A stretch of DNA of 64,000 nt from positions 868,001 through 932,000 of the forward strand of contig NZ_CP075715.1 in the NCBI RefSeq assembly GCF_024584805.1, written 5' to 3'. Shown here piece after piece: positions 1 to 9,428 of this stretch. Both the position numbers and the translations under genes were made by a program. The notes below the pieces were generated by a model. The model was not told the DNA's origin. It did not search any database and saw nothing but the letters and a program-made list of their open reading frames with translations. This stretch comes from Streptomyces sp. FIT100. Lineage in GTDB: Bacteria > Actinomycetota > Actinomycetes > Streptomycetales > Streptomycetaceae. How positions within the stretch are numbered: position 1 is the stretch's first letter; every line of letters begins with the position of its first letter.

Positions 1-230
1 TGAGCAAAGCGGGCGTCGACGTGATCGAGACCGCCATCACACCGCAGTCCCGCGCCGCAGGCCGCACACTCGCCGAGATCACCCTCCCCGCAGGCACCGT
101 CATCGCCACGGTCGTCCGCGAGGGCCAACCCACCCTCCCCACGCCCGGGATGCGGCTGCGGCCCGGCGACGAACTCCTCGTGGTCTCCCACGCCGCCACC
201 GAACAGGAGATCCACGCCGCCTTCCAGTGA
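1..230 (+). CDS. RCK_C (TrkA-C) domain protein, 3' end only
   Basis: The reading frame is open from the left edge (codons start at base 3) and ends at 230, so only the last 75 or so residues are visible. They match a TrkA-C/RCK_C ligand-binding fold: an N-terminal strand with ITPQSRAAGRTLAEI, then PAGTVIATVVREG and a final RPGDELLVVS strand. These domains cap potassium or sodium/proton transport proteins and bind small regulatory ligands in the cytoplasm. The upstream part (Rossmann domain, channel or antiporter) lies outside the window, so the full function cannot be named. A GTG at 21 is in frame but is probably an internal valine. Confidence 0.7.
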   Translation, partial: SKAGVDVIETAITPQSRAAGRTLAEITLPAGTVIATVVREGQPTLPTPGMRLRPGDELLVVSHAATEQEIHAAFQ

Positions 231-470
231 CGGCCGGGGGCACCGGCGAGGGCGGGCGCATCGGACACCAGGTCGCCGACCGACGGAGCTCGCCTTGCAG
301 CAGGCCGGGCACAAGGCCGTTGCGCAGACCTGAGCCATCGGCGTACACCGTTTCACGGCTCCCGGGGCCGGTGCAGCACAGGGCGCGTGAGTCCCCGTCG
401 GTGTCTCAGGGGATGCTCAGTCGGCGGGTCGATGGGCGGTGCGGGATCGCATGCACCAGTGCCTCAGCTG
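231..470. other. intergenic, convergent gene ends
   Basis: About 240 bp between the end of the RCK_C gene and the end of the leftward CBS-BON gene. No gene with plausible codon use or start was seen here. Confidence 0.4.
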
Positions 471-1127
471 TCACGCGGACCCGTCCGCGCGGTCCAGGTC
501 CCATACGACGTCGACGACCCCGGGCACGGCCCGGGCCATCCGGGAGAGGGCGGGCACGAGCCGGGGGTCGGCCATAACGCCCGTGAAGGTGACCACGCCG
601 CCCGTCACGCGCACGCGCAGCTCGTCACCGGCGCCCTTCGGTACGCGTCCGAGGATGTCCTGCTGCACGTCCGCCGCCAGGTCCTCGTCCGGCCGGAGGT
701 ACACCTTCAGCAGGTCCGAGCGGCTGACGATGCCTTCGAGCCGCCCGGCCGAGTCCACGACGGGCAGCCGCTTGACGTTCTCACGGGCCATGAGACGTGC
801 CGCCTGGGGCAGCGAGGCCATCGCGGGCACGGTCACCGCGGGACTGGACATGAGCCCTTCGGCGGTCGTTCCCGTGGCCTTGGCGAGGTCACGGGGACGG
901 CATCGCTGCTGGGTGAGGGTGGGTCGGCTGACACTGAACTCCTCCTTCGCCAGCAGATCGGCTTCGGAGACCACCCCCACGACCACACGGTCGGCGCCGA
1001 CGACGGGAAGCGCGCTCGCCCCCCAGGCGCTCATCGTCTCGATGATCTCCTTGAACCCCGCATCCGTCGGGACGGCGGCCACGCGGCGGGTCATCACGTC
1101 GCGGACGAGCAGGGCGTTGCTGTGCAT
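471..1127 (-). CDS. CBS-CBS-BON domain protein
   Basis: A 218-residue cytoplasmic protein starting at ATG 1127 (residues MHSNALLVRDVMTRR). Two CBS motifs fill residues 1-140 (VRDVMTRRVAAVP, then SSPAVTVPAMASLPQAARLM and VKRLPVVD). The C-terminal 70 residues form a BON fold (DILGRVPKGAGDELRVRV..GVVTFTG). CBS pairs usually bind adenosine nucleotides; BON domains are associated with membrane or lipid contact. It lies downstream of a USP gene on the same strand with a 77-bp gap and is one of four CBS-BON proteins in this window. The partner and ligand are not known. Confidence 0.88.
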   Translation of the reverse strand: MHSNALLVRDVMTRRVAAVPTDAGFKEIIETMSAWGASALPVVGADRVVVGVVSEADLLAKEEFSVSRPTLTQQRCRPRDLAKATGTTAEGLMSSPAVTVPAMASLPQAARLMARENVKRLPVVDSAGRLEGIVSRSDLLKVYLRPDEDLAADVQQDILGRVPKGAGDELRVRVTGGVVTFTGVMADPRLVPALSRMARAVPGVVDVVWDLDRADGSA

Positions 1128-1204
1128 GGAACGCTCCGTTCTCTCGCCGTACCGGGCCGGTCCGCCAGCCGGGCTCGTCCATGGGTGAGGAGGGGCGGGC
1201 GCCG

Positions 1205-2084
1205 TCATGTCCCCTGCGGTACCACGGCAACGGGACATTCGCTGTGATGGAGCACCGTGTGGGCGACTCGCCCGAGCTGGAGACCGAAGTGCCCCTGTCT
1301 GCGGTGCGCCCCGACGACCACAAGGTCCGCTGCGGCGCTGCGCTGCACCAGCACCTTGTATGCCGGGCCTTCGACGGTCGAGCGGCGCAGTGGGACCTCG
1401 GGATGCTCCCGCACCCCCTCGGCTACGGCCACGTCGATCTGCGTGGCTGCCCTCTCCCTGTCGTACAACCCTGGGTCGGCGGCCAGCAGTGTGTGGTCGG
1501 CGGGCTGGTGTGCCGGGCGGCGCCAGGCTCGGACTGCCTCGAGTTCGCAGGCGCGTGCCGCGGCTTCCCGGAACGCGAAATGAGGTGGCGCTGGAGCCCT
1601 GCCCCGTGTCGGCGACGCCCAGCAGGACGCGCCCGTGCGTGCCTTTGCGGCCGGCCGTGTCCCCGCGGACCACGACCACCGGGCAGTGCGCCCGCGCCGC
1701 CACCCCCAGCGACACCGAGCCCAGCAGCAGACCCGCCAGTCCGCCGCGGCCGCGCGCCCCTGTGACCAGCATCGCCGCGTGACGGCTCTCGTCCACGAGT
1801 GCTGTCACGGTGTCCTCCGCCGAGACTTCCGCGACGACCTTGACGCCCGGGTTCCGGCGGTGGGCTCGCTCAGTGGCCACATCGACAAAGGCATCGATGA
1901 GCTGCTGCTCCGAAGGGCGTTCGAGGTCCTCGACGAAGGCGGCGGTCCCCTCGTACCGTTCCCACCGGGAGGCGTACACCAGGCGCAGGGCGAGCGAGCG
2001 ACGGGCGGCCCCGTCGACGGCCCAGTCCAGTGCGTCGAGGCCGGAACCGGAGCCGTCGACTCCCACGACCAGGGGTGACTCCAC
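1205..2084 (-). pseudogene. tandem universal stress protein, frameshifted
   Basis: Two UspA domains lie in different frames. The first, from GTG 2084 (VESPLVVGVDGSGSGLDAL), contains the ATP-binding pattern GARGRGGLAGLLLGSVS; the second ends at 1205 with GAHRRQGHFGLQLGRVAHT and CPVAVVPQGT. Comparison with the intact paralogue at 16299-17174 shows one extra base near 1575-1578: the minus strand reads TTTCGCGTTC where TTTGCGTTC would restore the expected FAFREA-like segment. Without that base the gene would encode about 292 residues, nearly the length of the paralogue (291). Either the gene is inactivated or the base is an assembly error. An AGGGCGG ribosome site precedes the GTG. Confidence 0.85.
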
Positions 2085-2151
2085 CGTACCCACCGCCCTT
2101 CTCTGACCGTCCACTGCGGAGGCGGCACCTTCCCAGGATGCATGTGCACCG

Positions 2152-2176
2152 CGACGGTCGCGAGGGACGACCGTCG
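2152..2176 (-). terminator. stem-loop after the hydrogenase operon
   Basis: A perfect 9-bp inverted repeat (CGACGGTCG / CGACCGTCG, 7-nt loop) begins 11 bp past the stop of the hydrogenase large-subunit gene and precedes the USP start. It has no T-tract, as is usual in high-GC actinobacteria. Confidence 0.55.
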
Positions 2177-2187
2177 GGACGGGGGCG

Positions 2188-3570
2188 TCAGGTGACTCCC
2201 TGCATCCGCTCGATATCCAGGTCCAGGAAGTGGGCCGAGCACGAGATGCAGGGGTCGTGGTTGCGAATGGCCCGCTCGCAGACCCGGGTGAGTTCGGCCT
2301 CGGAATCCTCGCCTCGGTCGAGCGCGGCCTGGATCAGGCGCCGCAGGTCCTCCTCGATGGCGCCCTGGTTCTGGGCGGTCGGCGGAACGATGCGGGCGTC
2401 GGTGACCCGGCCCCCGTCGTCGAACGCGTAGCGGTGGTAGAGCAGGCCGCGTGGCGCCTCGGTGGCACCGTGCCCGATTCCGGCCCGGGCCGGCACCTCC
2501 ACGTACGGGTGGGCGGGACGCTCGTACGCGGCAATGATCCGCAGGGCCTCTTCCACGGCGTACAGGACCTCCACGGCGCGGACGAGGATGCTCCGATAGG
2601 GGTTTCTGCAGACCTCGCCCCGTCCGGCCGCCTCCCCTCCGGGGCGCGGTGGAGGGTCGCCCAGTCCGGCCTCGCGTGCCGCTTCGAGGGCCAGCGGGGA
2701 GAGCAGGTGGCCGTTGATCGCGTAGCGGGCGAGGGAGCCCGTGAGATGCCTTCGGCCGTCCAGCCGGGAGTGCAGGGCGGTCGAGTGGGCGACCTGCTCC
2801 TCGGTGACGTGGTCGGAGAATTCGCGGAGCGGGAAGCTGCGGGGCGCACGTGCCCGGTCGTACGGGAGCACGGTGGGGACGCCTGACTCGATGGCGTAGG
2901 TGCCGGCCTCGGCAAGGGCGAGCAGGTCGGCGTCGCATTCCGCGTCGGGGAAGTCGAAGCCCGCGACCCAGCGCACGGTGTCCCAGGCGTCGTCGAGGGC
3001 CGTACGCAGCCGCTCTGCCAGGGGGAGGAGTTCGGCGCGGGCCGGGGTGCGGTGGAAACCGCCGAGGCGGACGTTGACCGGGTGGATCGCCCGTCCCCCG
3101 AGCAGTTCGAGGACGGCGTTGCCGGTCTGCTTCAGGCGCAGACCCCGCTCCACATGTGCCAGATGGGAGCGGGACATGCCGATCACGTCGTCGTGGCCGA
3201 GGAAGTCCGGTGCGTGCAGCAGATGGATGTGCAGCGTCTGGCTCTCGATCCACTCCCCGCAGTACAGCAGGCGGCGCAGGGCGGCGAGTTGTCCGTCGAC
3301 GACGGCGCCGCACGCGTCCTCCACGGCCCGGCAGGCGCTCAGCTGGTAGGCGACGGGGCAGATCCCGCAGATGCGGGAGGTGAGGTCGGGCGGCTCGGTG
3401 TGCGCCCGGCCCCGGAGGAAGGCTTCGAAGAACCGTGGGGGTTCGTAGATGCTGAGGTGCGCCTCGGTGACGGTGCTGTCGTGGATCGTCAGGTGCAGAG
3501 CGGTCTCGCCCTCGACACGGGTGAGTGCGGGAACGCGCAGGACCTGCGACCGGGGCGCGTTCTCGCTCAT
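2188..3570 (-). CDS. hydA: [NiFe] hydrogenase large (alpha) subunit, group 3b type
   Basis: Catalytic subunit of a cytoplasmic NAD(P)-linked [NiFe] hydrogenase, 460 residues from ATG 3570. Both nickel-binding cysteine pairs are present: RICGIC (C68, C71) near the N-terminus and DPCISC (C441, C444) with H447 near the C-terminus, followed by a 13-residue tail that a maturation protease would remove. The start was chosen because ATG overlaps the stop of the small-subunit gene (ATGA), indicating translational coupling; an upstream ATG in the same frame runs into that gene. It is the last gene of a five-gene operon. The subunit set (alpha, delta, gamma, beta) is that of group 3b sulfhydrogenases such as mycobacterial Hyh. 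Confidence 0.95.
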   Translation of the reverse strand: MSENAPRSQVLRVPALTRVEGETALHLTIHDSTVTEAHLSIYEPPRFFEAFLRGRAHTEPPDLTSRICGICPVAYQLSACRAVEDACGAVVDGQLAALRRLLYCGEWIESQTLHIHLLHAPDFLGHDDVIGMSRSHLAHVERGLRLKQTGNAVLELLGGRAIHPVNVRLGGFHRTPARAELLPLAERLRTALDDAWDTVRWVAGFDFPDAECDADLLALAEAGTYAIESGVPTVLPYDRARAPRSFPLREFSDHVTEEQVAHSTALHSRLDGRRHLTGSLARYAINGHLLSPLALEAAREAGLGDPPPRPGGEAAGRGEVCRNPYRSILVRAVEVLYAVEEALRIIAAYERPAHPYVEVPARAGIGHGATEAPRGLLYHRYAFDDGGRVTDARIVPPTAQNQGAIEEDLRRLIQAALDRGEDSEAELTRVCERAIRNHDPCISCSAHFLDLDIERMQGVT

Positions 3571-4379
3571 CGAGGCCCCTCCTCGCCCGTGCCTGGCCCT
3601 TGGTCCTCCACGGCCCTGAAGGCGGTGACGTTGAAGGTGTGCAGGAATCTGCCGATGTCGTCGTCGCTCATCCCGTCGCGGTGCATGAGTGGCACGAGGG
3701 CGGGGAGGTTGGTGGTTCCGGCGGGTCCGAAGCAGCCGTAGCAGCCGCGCCCGTAGGTCGGGCACAGGGCTCCGCAGCCTGCGTGGGTGACCGGCCCGAG
3801 GCAGGGTGTGCCGTGGGCGACGGTGACGCAGACGTTGCCGCGCCGCTTGCAGGCGAAGCAGACGGCGTGGTTCGGAATGCCGGGCTTCCGTCCGGTGAGG
3901 AAGGCGGTGATGACCTCAACGAGCTGGCCGCGGTCGATGGGACAGCCACGCAGTTCGAAGTCGACGGATACGTGGGCGGAGATCGGTGTGGAGGTCGCCA
4001 GGGTCTCGATGTAGTCGGGCCGGGCGTAGACAACGGCCAGGTACTCCTCGGCATCGGCGTAGTTGCGCAGCGCCTGGACGCCGCCGGCCGTGGCGCAGGC
4101 GCCGATGGTGACGAGATGGCGGGAGTCGGCGCGGATGCGCCGGATGCGATCCTCGTCCTCGGGGGTGCTGACCGAACCCTCGACGAGCGAGAGATCGTAG
4201 GGGCCGGGTGCCACGTCGCTTGACGCCTCGAGGAAGTGCGCGATCTCCAGTTCGCCGGCGATACCCAGCAGTTCGTCCTCGCAGTCGAGGAGCGTGAGCT
4301 GGCAGCCGTCGCAGGAGGCGAACTTGAACACGCCGAGCCGGGGGCGGGAAGCAGGCCGGGGCACGGTAGGGGTGTTCAT
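3567..4379 (-). CDS. hydD: [NiFe] hydrogenase small (delta) subunit
   Basis: A 270-residue electron-transfer subunit carrying iron-sulfur clusters. It opens with [14 protein letters not shown] (C23, C26), the proximal-cluster motif, and continues with [23 protein letters not shown] and a cysteine-rich C-terminal third ([32 protein letters not shown]) that would hold further clusters. No twin-arginine signal is present, so the enzyme is cytoplasmic, consistent with group 3b. Its stop overlaps the large-subunit start by 4 bp, and 1 bp separates it from the gamma subunit. Confidence 0.94.
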   Translation of the reverse strand: MNTPTVPRPASRPRLGVFKFASCDGCQLTLLDCEDELLGIAGELEIAHFLEASSDVAPGPYDLSLVEGSVSTPEDEDRIRRIRADSRHLVTIGACATAGGVQALRNYADAEEYLAVVYARPDYIETLATSTPISAHVSVDFELRGCPIDRGQLVEVITAFLTGRKPGIPNHAVCFACKRRGNVCVTVAHGTPCLGPVTHAGCGALCPTYGRGCYGCFGPAGTTNLPALVPLMHRDGMSDDDIGRFLHTFNVTAFRAVEDQGPGTGEEGPR

Positions 4380-4380
4380 C

Positions 4381-5184
4381 TCACAGCTCCCGTACGGTCA
4401 GCAGGGGTTCGGCTCGGTCGTAGCCGACGACCGGGCCGTCGCGGCAGAGCAGCAGGGGTCCGAGCTGGCAGTGGCCGCAGTGGCCGGTGGCGCAGCGCAT
4501 GTTGCGTTCGAGGGAGACCTGGATGCGGTCGGGGCACATCCCTCGGTGGATCAGGGCGCAGGCGGTTGCGCGGATCATGACTTCGGGGCCGCACACGAAG
4601 GCGGTCGTTTCCGCCGGTGTGAACCGGGCTTCTCCGAGCAGCGCGGTGACCACGCCCACCCGGCCGGTCCACTCCGAGGAGGGCCGGTCGACCGTGACGG
4701 CGGCGAACGGCCTTCCCCAGGAGGGGAATTCGTCCTGGTACAGGAGATCACCGGGGGTTCTGGCACCGGCGAGGACGTTCAGCCGCCCGTACGGCTGCGG
4801 TTCGGCCAGGACCGCGTCGATCAGAGGGCGCAGCGGCGCGATGCCAATACCACCGCCGATGACGAGCAGATCGTGGCCGCGGGCCGCAGCCAGGTCCCAG
4901 TGCGTGCCGAACGGGCCGCGCACGCCGACCGATCCACCGACTCTCAGTTCGCACAGCGCACGCGAGACGGCGCCGACCGCGCGGACCGTGTGCGTCAGCC
5001 GGTCGTCGACGGCCCGGGACACGGAGACCGGGATCTCGCCCACGCCGAACGCGTAGACCATCGCGAACTGGCCCGGTGCGAAGGGGCTCAGGGCCGCTTC
5101 GGCCGGTTCGAGCACGAGCGTGGCCGTGTCGTGCGTCTCGTCGCGGCGGTCGACCAGGCGGTACGGAACAGGAGTGAGGGTCAT
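4381..5184 (-). CDS. hydG: hydrogenase gamma subunit, FAD/NAD(P)-binding oxidoreductase
   Basis: A 267-residue flavoprotein of the ferredoxin-NADP reductase type that would pass electrons between the iron-sulfur subunits and NAD(P). A FAD barrel fills the first 95 residues ([21 protein letters not shown]), followed by the nucleotide-binding [13 protein letters not shown] motif and [11 protein letters not shown]. Four cysteines near the C-terminus ([20 protein letters not shown]) form a [2Fe-2S] site like that of dihydroorotate dehydrogenase PyrK. ATG 5184 overlaps the stop of the preceding cNMP-fold gene (ATGA), which fixes the start. Confidence 0.93.
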   Translation of the reverse strand: MTLTPVPYRLVDRRDETHDTATLVLEPAEAALSPFAPGQFAMVYAFGVGEIPVSVSRAVDDRLTHTVRAVGAVSRALCELRVGGSVGVRGPFGTHWDLAAARGHDLLVIGGGIGIAPLRPLIDAVLAEPQPYGRLNVLAGARTPGDLLYQDEFPSWGRPFAAVTVDRPSSEWTGRVGVVTALLGEARFTPAETTAFVCGPEVMIRATACALIHRGMCPDRIQVSLERNMRCATGHCGHCQLGPLLLCRDGPVVGYDRAEPLLTVREL

Positions 5185-5726
5185 GGCACCGGACCGCTCT
5201 CCTGAGACCCTTGAGACTCCTGAGACCTCTGAGGTCCGTACAGATCGAGGAGCCGGGTGCGGGTGGCCCGGAGCCGCTCTCCGATGGTCTCGGCGACGAC
5301 GGTGACCAGTGCCAGGCCCAGCGCGGGGTGCCGGGCGCAGAGGTCGTGCACCGGGGCGGCGTCGAACTCCCACGCGCTGACGGGGCCCCGGGTCTCTGCC
5401 CCGAGGTGCCACTGGCGGGGTGGGCACAGCCACGACCAGCCGAGCAGGGCGCCGGCGCCGATGGTCTCGACTACGGCGCGTCCACGGCCCGGCACCTGGA
5501 TGTCGAGCGCGACCGTGCCCGAGCGGATGATCCAGAAGCGGTCGGCCTTGTCGCCCTCCTCGAAGATCCGGGTGGCGGCGGGAAGGACGGCCTCGCGTGC
5601 GAGGGCCATGAGCCGCTCGCGGTGCTCCGCAGACAGAGCGGCGAGCACCCCCTCTGCGGGAGACTCGCTCGACTGCGGTTGCCGGGCGCGACCTCCCGGA
5701 TGACCGGGACCGTCCCCCGCGTTCAC
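5181..5726 (-). CDS. stand-alone cyclic-nucleotide-binding-fold protein in the hydrogenase operon
   Basis: A 181-residue protein with one cNMP-binding beta-roll (IFEEGDKADRFWIIRSGTVALDI) and a C-terminal helix, but no helix-turn-helix, so it is not a CRP/FNR transcription factor in the usual sense. The phosphate-binding cassette is atypical: LLGWSWLCPPRQW stands where a cAMP binder would have FGELAL..R.A. It starts at GTG 5726, which overlaps the beta-subunit stop (GTGA), and its end overlaps the gamma start, so it is translationally coupled inside the operon. It may be a regulatory or scaffold subunit; ligand and role are unknown. Confidence 0.85.
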   Translation of the reverse strand: MNAGDGPGHPGGRARQPQSSESPAEGVLAALSAEHRERLMALAREAVLPAATRIFEEGDKADRFWIIRSGTVALDIQVPGRGRAVVETIGAGALLGWSWLCPPRQWHLGAETRGPVSAWEFDAAPVHDLCARHPALGLALVTVVAETIGERLRATRTRLLDLYGPQRSQESQGSQESGPVP

Positions 5727-6892
5727 GGTGCGACCTCCTGCTGCGTCGCCTCCTGGTGCAGGGCGTGGGCTTCTTCGGTGAGGTCGATGCCGGTGGGGCA
5801 CCAGACGATGCACCGGCCGCAGCCGACGCAGCCCGAGCTGTCGAACTGGTCGTGCCATGTGCCCAGCTTGTGGGAGAGCCACTGGCGGTACCGGCTGCGC
5901 GGGGTGGCCCGGACCGGGCCGCCTTGGAGGAGCGAGAAGTCCAGGTCGTAGCAGGAGTCCCAGCGACGCCAGCGTTCGGCGTGGTCGCCGGTCAGATCGG
6001 TGACGTCCTCTGTGGTGGTGCAGAAGCAGGTGGGGCAGACCATGGTGCAGTTTCCGCAGCTCAGGCACCGGGCCGTGACGTCGTCCCAGCGTTCCGCCTC
6101 CAGGTTGTCCCGCATCAGTGTGCGCAGGTCCACCGGCGGCATGGACCGGCCCATGCGGTCGGCGGCCTCACTCACGGCTCGGGCTGCGGCGGTGCGGGTC
6201 GGGCCGTCGGCGCTGCGGCGCGGTAGTTCCGCGAGTACCGCCGCGCCCTCCTCGCTCCCGCTCCGACACAGGAAGCGGTGGCCGTCGGCGTCCACGACCT
6301 CGGTGAGGGCGAGGTCGTACCCGGCGTCCACGGCAGGCCCGGTGCCCATGGAGACGCAGAAACACGTGGCACCCGGCTCGGTGCACTCGACCGCGATCAG
6401 GAAGGCACCCGTCCGCCGGGAGAGATAGGCGGGATCCCGGTACCGGCCACCGGACATGACGCGGTCCAGGATCTGGATGGCCCGCAGATCGCAGGGCCTC
6501 ACACCGAGGAAGGCGAAGGAGACGCTCTGCGGCCGCTCCTCGCGCACGGCGATCGCTCCGTCCGGGCGGCGGTCCGCGGTCCACTGCCGGACCCGCTCGG
6601 GGTGCAGGAACGACTTCCACGACTGGGGCCCCGCGCTGTGGGCGAAGGCGGCCCCGTCCTCCCGCGGGCGCACCCGGTACTGCCCCGCCTCCAGCTCGAC
6701 CCCCCACCCGTAGGGCAGCGCATGAGCGGAATCCAGCTCGTCGAGAACGATCGCTCCGTCACGCACCGTCGGGCCGACCACCGTGCGGCCGCGGCGCTTC
6801 AGGACCTGTACGAGCGTCTCCAGGCCGTCGCGGTCGAGCACTGCACCGGCCTGCCGGCCGAGGGCCTCTCCAATATCCGGAGCGTCGGTCAT
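5723..6892 (-). CDS. hydB: hydrogenase beta subunit, 4Fe-4S dicluster protein
   Basis: First gene of the hydrogenase operon, 389 residues from ATG 6892. The N-terminal 250 residues are the beta-subunit-specific region (FLGVRPCDLRAIQILD, ECTEPGATCFC). The C-terminal part carries two [4Fe-4S] ferredoxin motifs, CLSCGNCTMVCPTCFC and CVGCGRCIVWCPTG. It relays electrons between the delta and gamma subunits. The 170 bp upstream separate it from the maturation protease gene on the same strand, so a promoter may lie there (see the candidate palindrome at 6929). Confidence 0.93.
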   Translation of the reverse strand: MTDAPDIGEALGRQAGAVLDRDGLETLVQVLKRRGRTVVGPTVRDGAIVLDELDSAHALPYGWGVELEAGQYRVRPREDGAAFAHSAGPQSWKSFLHPERVRQWTADRRPDGAIAVREERPQSVSFAFLGVRPCDLRAIQILDRVMSGGRYRDPAYLSRRTGAFLIAVECTEPGATCFCVSMGTGPAVDAGYDLALTEVVDADGHRFLCRSGSEEGAAVLAELPRRSADGPTRTAAARAVSEAADRMGRSMPPVDLRTLMRDNLEAERWDDVTARCLSCGNCTMVCPTCFCTTTEDVTDLTGDHAERWRRWDSCYDLDFSLLQGGPVRATPRSRYRQWLSHKLGTWHDQFDSSGCVGCGRCIVWCPTGIDLTEEAHALHQEATQQEVAP

Positions 6893-6928
6893 GGTCTGTC
6901 CCTCGGTCTCCACACGCCTCGGCCGGGA

Positions 6929-6942
6929 GGACCGAACCATCC
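6929..6942. promoter_or_regulatory. candidate stress-regulator half-palindrome upstream of hydB
   Basis: GGACCGAACCATCC, 37 bp upstream of the hydB start, matches 10 of the 12 defined positions of the pattern GGrCCG-N2-CGGyCC, which also occurs at 23967 and 28494. Weak evidence on its own in such GC-rich DNA. Confidence 0.25.
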
Positions 6943-7065
6943 GCCGCAGTCCACCTCCACACGGCTGCCGTGCGGTGCGCAATCGAACCCTGACAGCATG
7001 TCAGCCAGGTGTGCTCCGAGCCCTGCAGCCGGTACGGCGTGTCCCGCTGGGCGCGCCGCTGACGC

Positions 7066-7587
7066 TCACTCGGTCGGCCAAATGCCCGCAGACGCCGCGC
7101 TGTGCTGCGCGAGCTCCATCTCGATCCGCCGGGCCAGTCGCGGCACGGCGCACGCCACCGCCGGACTGAGCCCCACGCCCAGCGAACGGTCCGCCCCCTC
7201 GATCGCGTACACGACGAGTCGCCGGGGGCGGCGTCCGAGCGCGTCGCCGAGGCACAACGCCTCCGCGAGGCCGAGCCCATGCGTGCTGTTCCTGCCCGGA
7301 TCGGCCGAACGCAGGGTGCCGTCCGGGACTGAGCACCACCGGTGCGCCCGCCCCGGGTGTGGCGAGGGGGGGAAGCAGGCGTCGACCACGATCGCGAGGC
7401 GGGCGTCCTCCCACCATTCGATCAGCCGGCCAGGGTCTCCGTCGGACTGTACGAGAACGGTGCCCGAGGGCAGCGGCCGCTGCCGCACTCGATCCCTCAG
7501 CAGTGCGACGACAGCCCACCCGACCCCGTCGTCCCGCCGGAACTCGTTGCCGATCCCGATGACCGCTGCATCGACGGGCGGCTTCAT
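7066..7587 (-). CDS. hydrogenase maturation protease (HycI/HyaD family)
   Basis: A 173-residue endopeptidase that would clip the C-terminal tail of the large subunit after nickel insertion. The family signature is clear: AVIGIGNEFRRDDGVGWAVV at the N-terminus, containing the nickel-sensing acidic residues, and LAIVVDACFPP at mid-protein. GAAGAAGG lies just upstream of ATG 7587. It is the gene immediately before the hydrogenase operon on the same strand (173-bp gap). No hypABCDEF genes lie in the window, so the rest of the maturation machinery must be elsewhere. Confidence 0.92.
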   Translation of the reverse strand: MKPPVDAAVIGIGNEFRRDDGVGWAVVALLRDRVRQRPLPSGTVLVQSDGDPGRLIEWWEDARLAIVVDACFPPSPHPGRAHRWCSVPDGTLRSADPGRNSTHGLGLAEALCLGDALGRRPRRLVVYAIEGADRSLGVGLSPAVACAVPRLARRIEMELAQHSAASAGIWPTE

Positions 7588-8002
7588 TGGCGTGCCTTCT
7601 TCCCCTGACGACATCACCGTGGCGGCCCCTCCGCGCGGACGCCGTACCGGCCCGTTGCGCGACCTCGTTGCCGAGGGAGGCCGTCCGCCCTCTGTCCATG
7701 GTCGATGACGGACGCGGACATGTGGCGCAGCGACGCACTTGTCGCGGTCAAGGGTGCGGTTAGGCGCCATGGGGCCGAAAGTCCGGCGCGGCACCGCGAG
7801 ATCGACCATGCCGAGGCTGCATGCTGTCCCCCGCAGCGGCGGGCCGGGGCATCGCCAAGCACCGGTGCAGTTCGCCCGGACAGCGCCAGGCCGATGACTC
7901 CAGCCCCCTGCGGCGGCCCGGGTACTGCCCGTCGGCACCGGATGTGCGCGAGCGGGCCCGTGGCTCGGACGACGTTCGCTCAGGACAGCGCGGAGGTAGG
8001 GG
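7588..8002. other. divergent intergenic region
   Basis: About 415 bp between the leftward protease gene and the rightward USP gene. Frames running through it have no recognisable product or start. It must contain promoters in both directions. Confidence 0.5.
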
Positions 8003-8443
8003 ATGGTGACCGAGGACCAGCCGCTGGTCGTGGTCGGCGTGGACGGATCCGAGGTGAGCATCGAGGCGTTGAGGTGGGCGGCTCGGCATGCCGAACTCAC
8101 CGGCGCCGTACTGCGGGTGGTCACTGCGTGGCGGCTGCCGCCGAGCTACGGGGATCTGCCCGACTATGCGGACATGGACTTCGCGGCGGCCGCTCGCGAG
8201 ACTCTCGATTCCGCGATCACGGCGGTACTGGGCCCGACTCCCCGGCTGTCCGTGGAGGCCCGGGTCGAGGAGGGGCATCCTGCCCCGGTGCTTCTCGCTG
8301 CCGCGCACCACGCGGACCTCCTTGTTGTCGGCAGTCGCGGGCACGGCGCGTTCGTCGGGATGCTCCTCGGCTCCACCGCTCAGCACTGCGTCCACCACGC
8401 GCCCTGCCCGGTCCTGGTGGTACGCCCGCAGACGACGCCGTGA
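8003..8443 (+). CDS. single-domain universal stress protein
   Basis: A 146-residue UspA-fold protein. It begins VVVGVDGSEVSIEALRWA, and the ATP-binding loop GSRGHGAFVGMLLGST is intact near residue 112. It ends with HHAPCPVLVVRP. Such proteins bind ATP and act in stress survival and growth arrest. GGAGG stands 6 bp before ATG 8003. It is followed by a CBS gene on the same strand after 163 bp, resembling the Rv2623 to Rv2626c gene neighbourhood of Mycobacterium. Confidence 0.92.
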   Translation: MVTEDQPLVVVGVDGSEVSIEALRWAARHAELTGAVLRVVTAWRLPPSYGDLPDYADMDFAAAARETLDSAITAVLGPTPRLSVEARVEEGHPAPVLLAAAHHADLLVVGSRGHGAFVGMLLGSTAQHCVHHAPCPVLVVRPQTTP

Positions 8444-8606
8444 GATCCGGACCGGACCGCGGCATGTCAGCCGCCTCGCCGTGGGGCCCGCGTTTCTCTG
8501 CTCTCGCGTGTCGGGCGCGGCCGCACCGGCCCATGCCGGATTCTTGCCCTCATGGGCGCCGCTGCCGCGACGACGCTCCGTGCTCCAACACGGAAGGGAC
8601 TGTGCC

Positions 8607-9038
8607 GTGAAGGCATCCGAGTACATGATGTCGCCGGTGGTGACGGTGCCCCCGGATACCTCTGCGGCCCACGCCGCTCGCACCATGCTCCGGGAATCGG
8701 TCGGCTGCCTGCTGATCGTCGACAACGACGACCTGCGCGGCATCGTCACCGACCGCGACCTGGTGGTGCGGTGCCTGGCCGTCGACGTCGGCCCGGACAC
8801 TCCCGTCTCGCAGCTGATGACTCCCTCCGTGGTCACGTTCAGATCCACCGACGACATCCAGACCGCCTACCGGGCTTTCCGTAGATCGGGCGTGCGCAGA
8901 CTGCCTGTCATGGACGAGAACGGGCACGTCGCCGGACTCCTGACCATCGACGACCTCTTCCTTGACGTCTTCCAGCGCCTCGCCGACGTACTCGGACCGG
9001 TCGCCTGGACGGTACTGCGCGATCCACCCGACTCCTAG
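8607..9038 (+). CDS. CBS-pair protein (Hrp1-like)
   Basis: A 143-residue protein consisting of little more than two CBS motifs: [19 protein letters not shown] with [11 protein letters not shown], and [14 protein letters not shown] with [11 protein letters not shown]. Size and layout resemble M. tuberculosis Hrp1 (Rv2626c), a DosR-regulated CBS protein. GTG 8607 is preceded by GGAAGGGA at a suitable distance, so longer upstream starts in the same frame were not used. A nucleotide ligand is likely but unidentified. Confidence 0.88.
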   Translation: MKASEYMMSPVVTVPPDTSAAHAARTMLRESVGCLLIVDNDDLRGIVTDRDLVVRCLAVDVGPDTPVSQLMTPSVVTFRSTDDIQTAYRAFRRSGVRRLPVMDENGHVAGLLTIDDLFLDVFQRLADVLGPVAWTVLRDPPDS

Positions 9039-9428
9039 GGTCCCGCCCCGCGGTGCGGCGCCTCCAGGGCATCTTCACCGTCACCGGCTGCGCGGATCCG
9101 AGGTCTCCGACGCCACCACCACGGTCACCAATCTCGGCGACCAGGGTGTGGAGACCGACTTCGGCGTGATCTTCCCGCTACATGTGGCCTTCGTCGGCTT
9201 CGCGGACGGGTCGTCGACGGGCCGTGCGCTGTCGGCGGCCTGCTCAGCGTGGCACGTGGTCACCGCCCCCCTGTCCGACAGCGTCGATTCCTCGTCGCCC
9301 GCACCGGGTGAAGTGCCGCGGGACTGCGGCGCGGGACCGGACAGTCACGTGCGGGACCGGACAGTCGCCGTCGGGACGTACCGGAAGTGCCGTCTCTCCG
9401 AGCAACACCGCTTCGCCCCCAGGAGTGT
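9039..9428. other. convergent intergenic region
   Basis: About 390 bp between two convergent CBS genes. An open frame reads [20 protein letters not shown] and beyond, but it has no start signal and no recognised homology. No gene is called. Confidence 0.4.
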
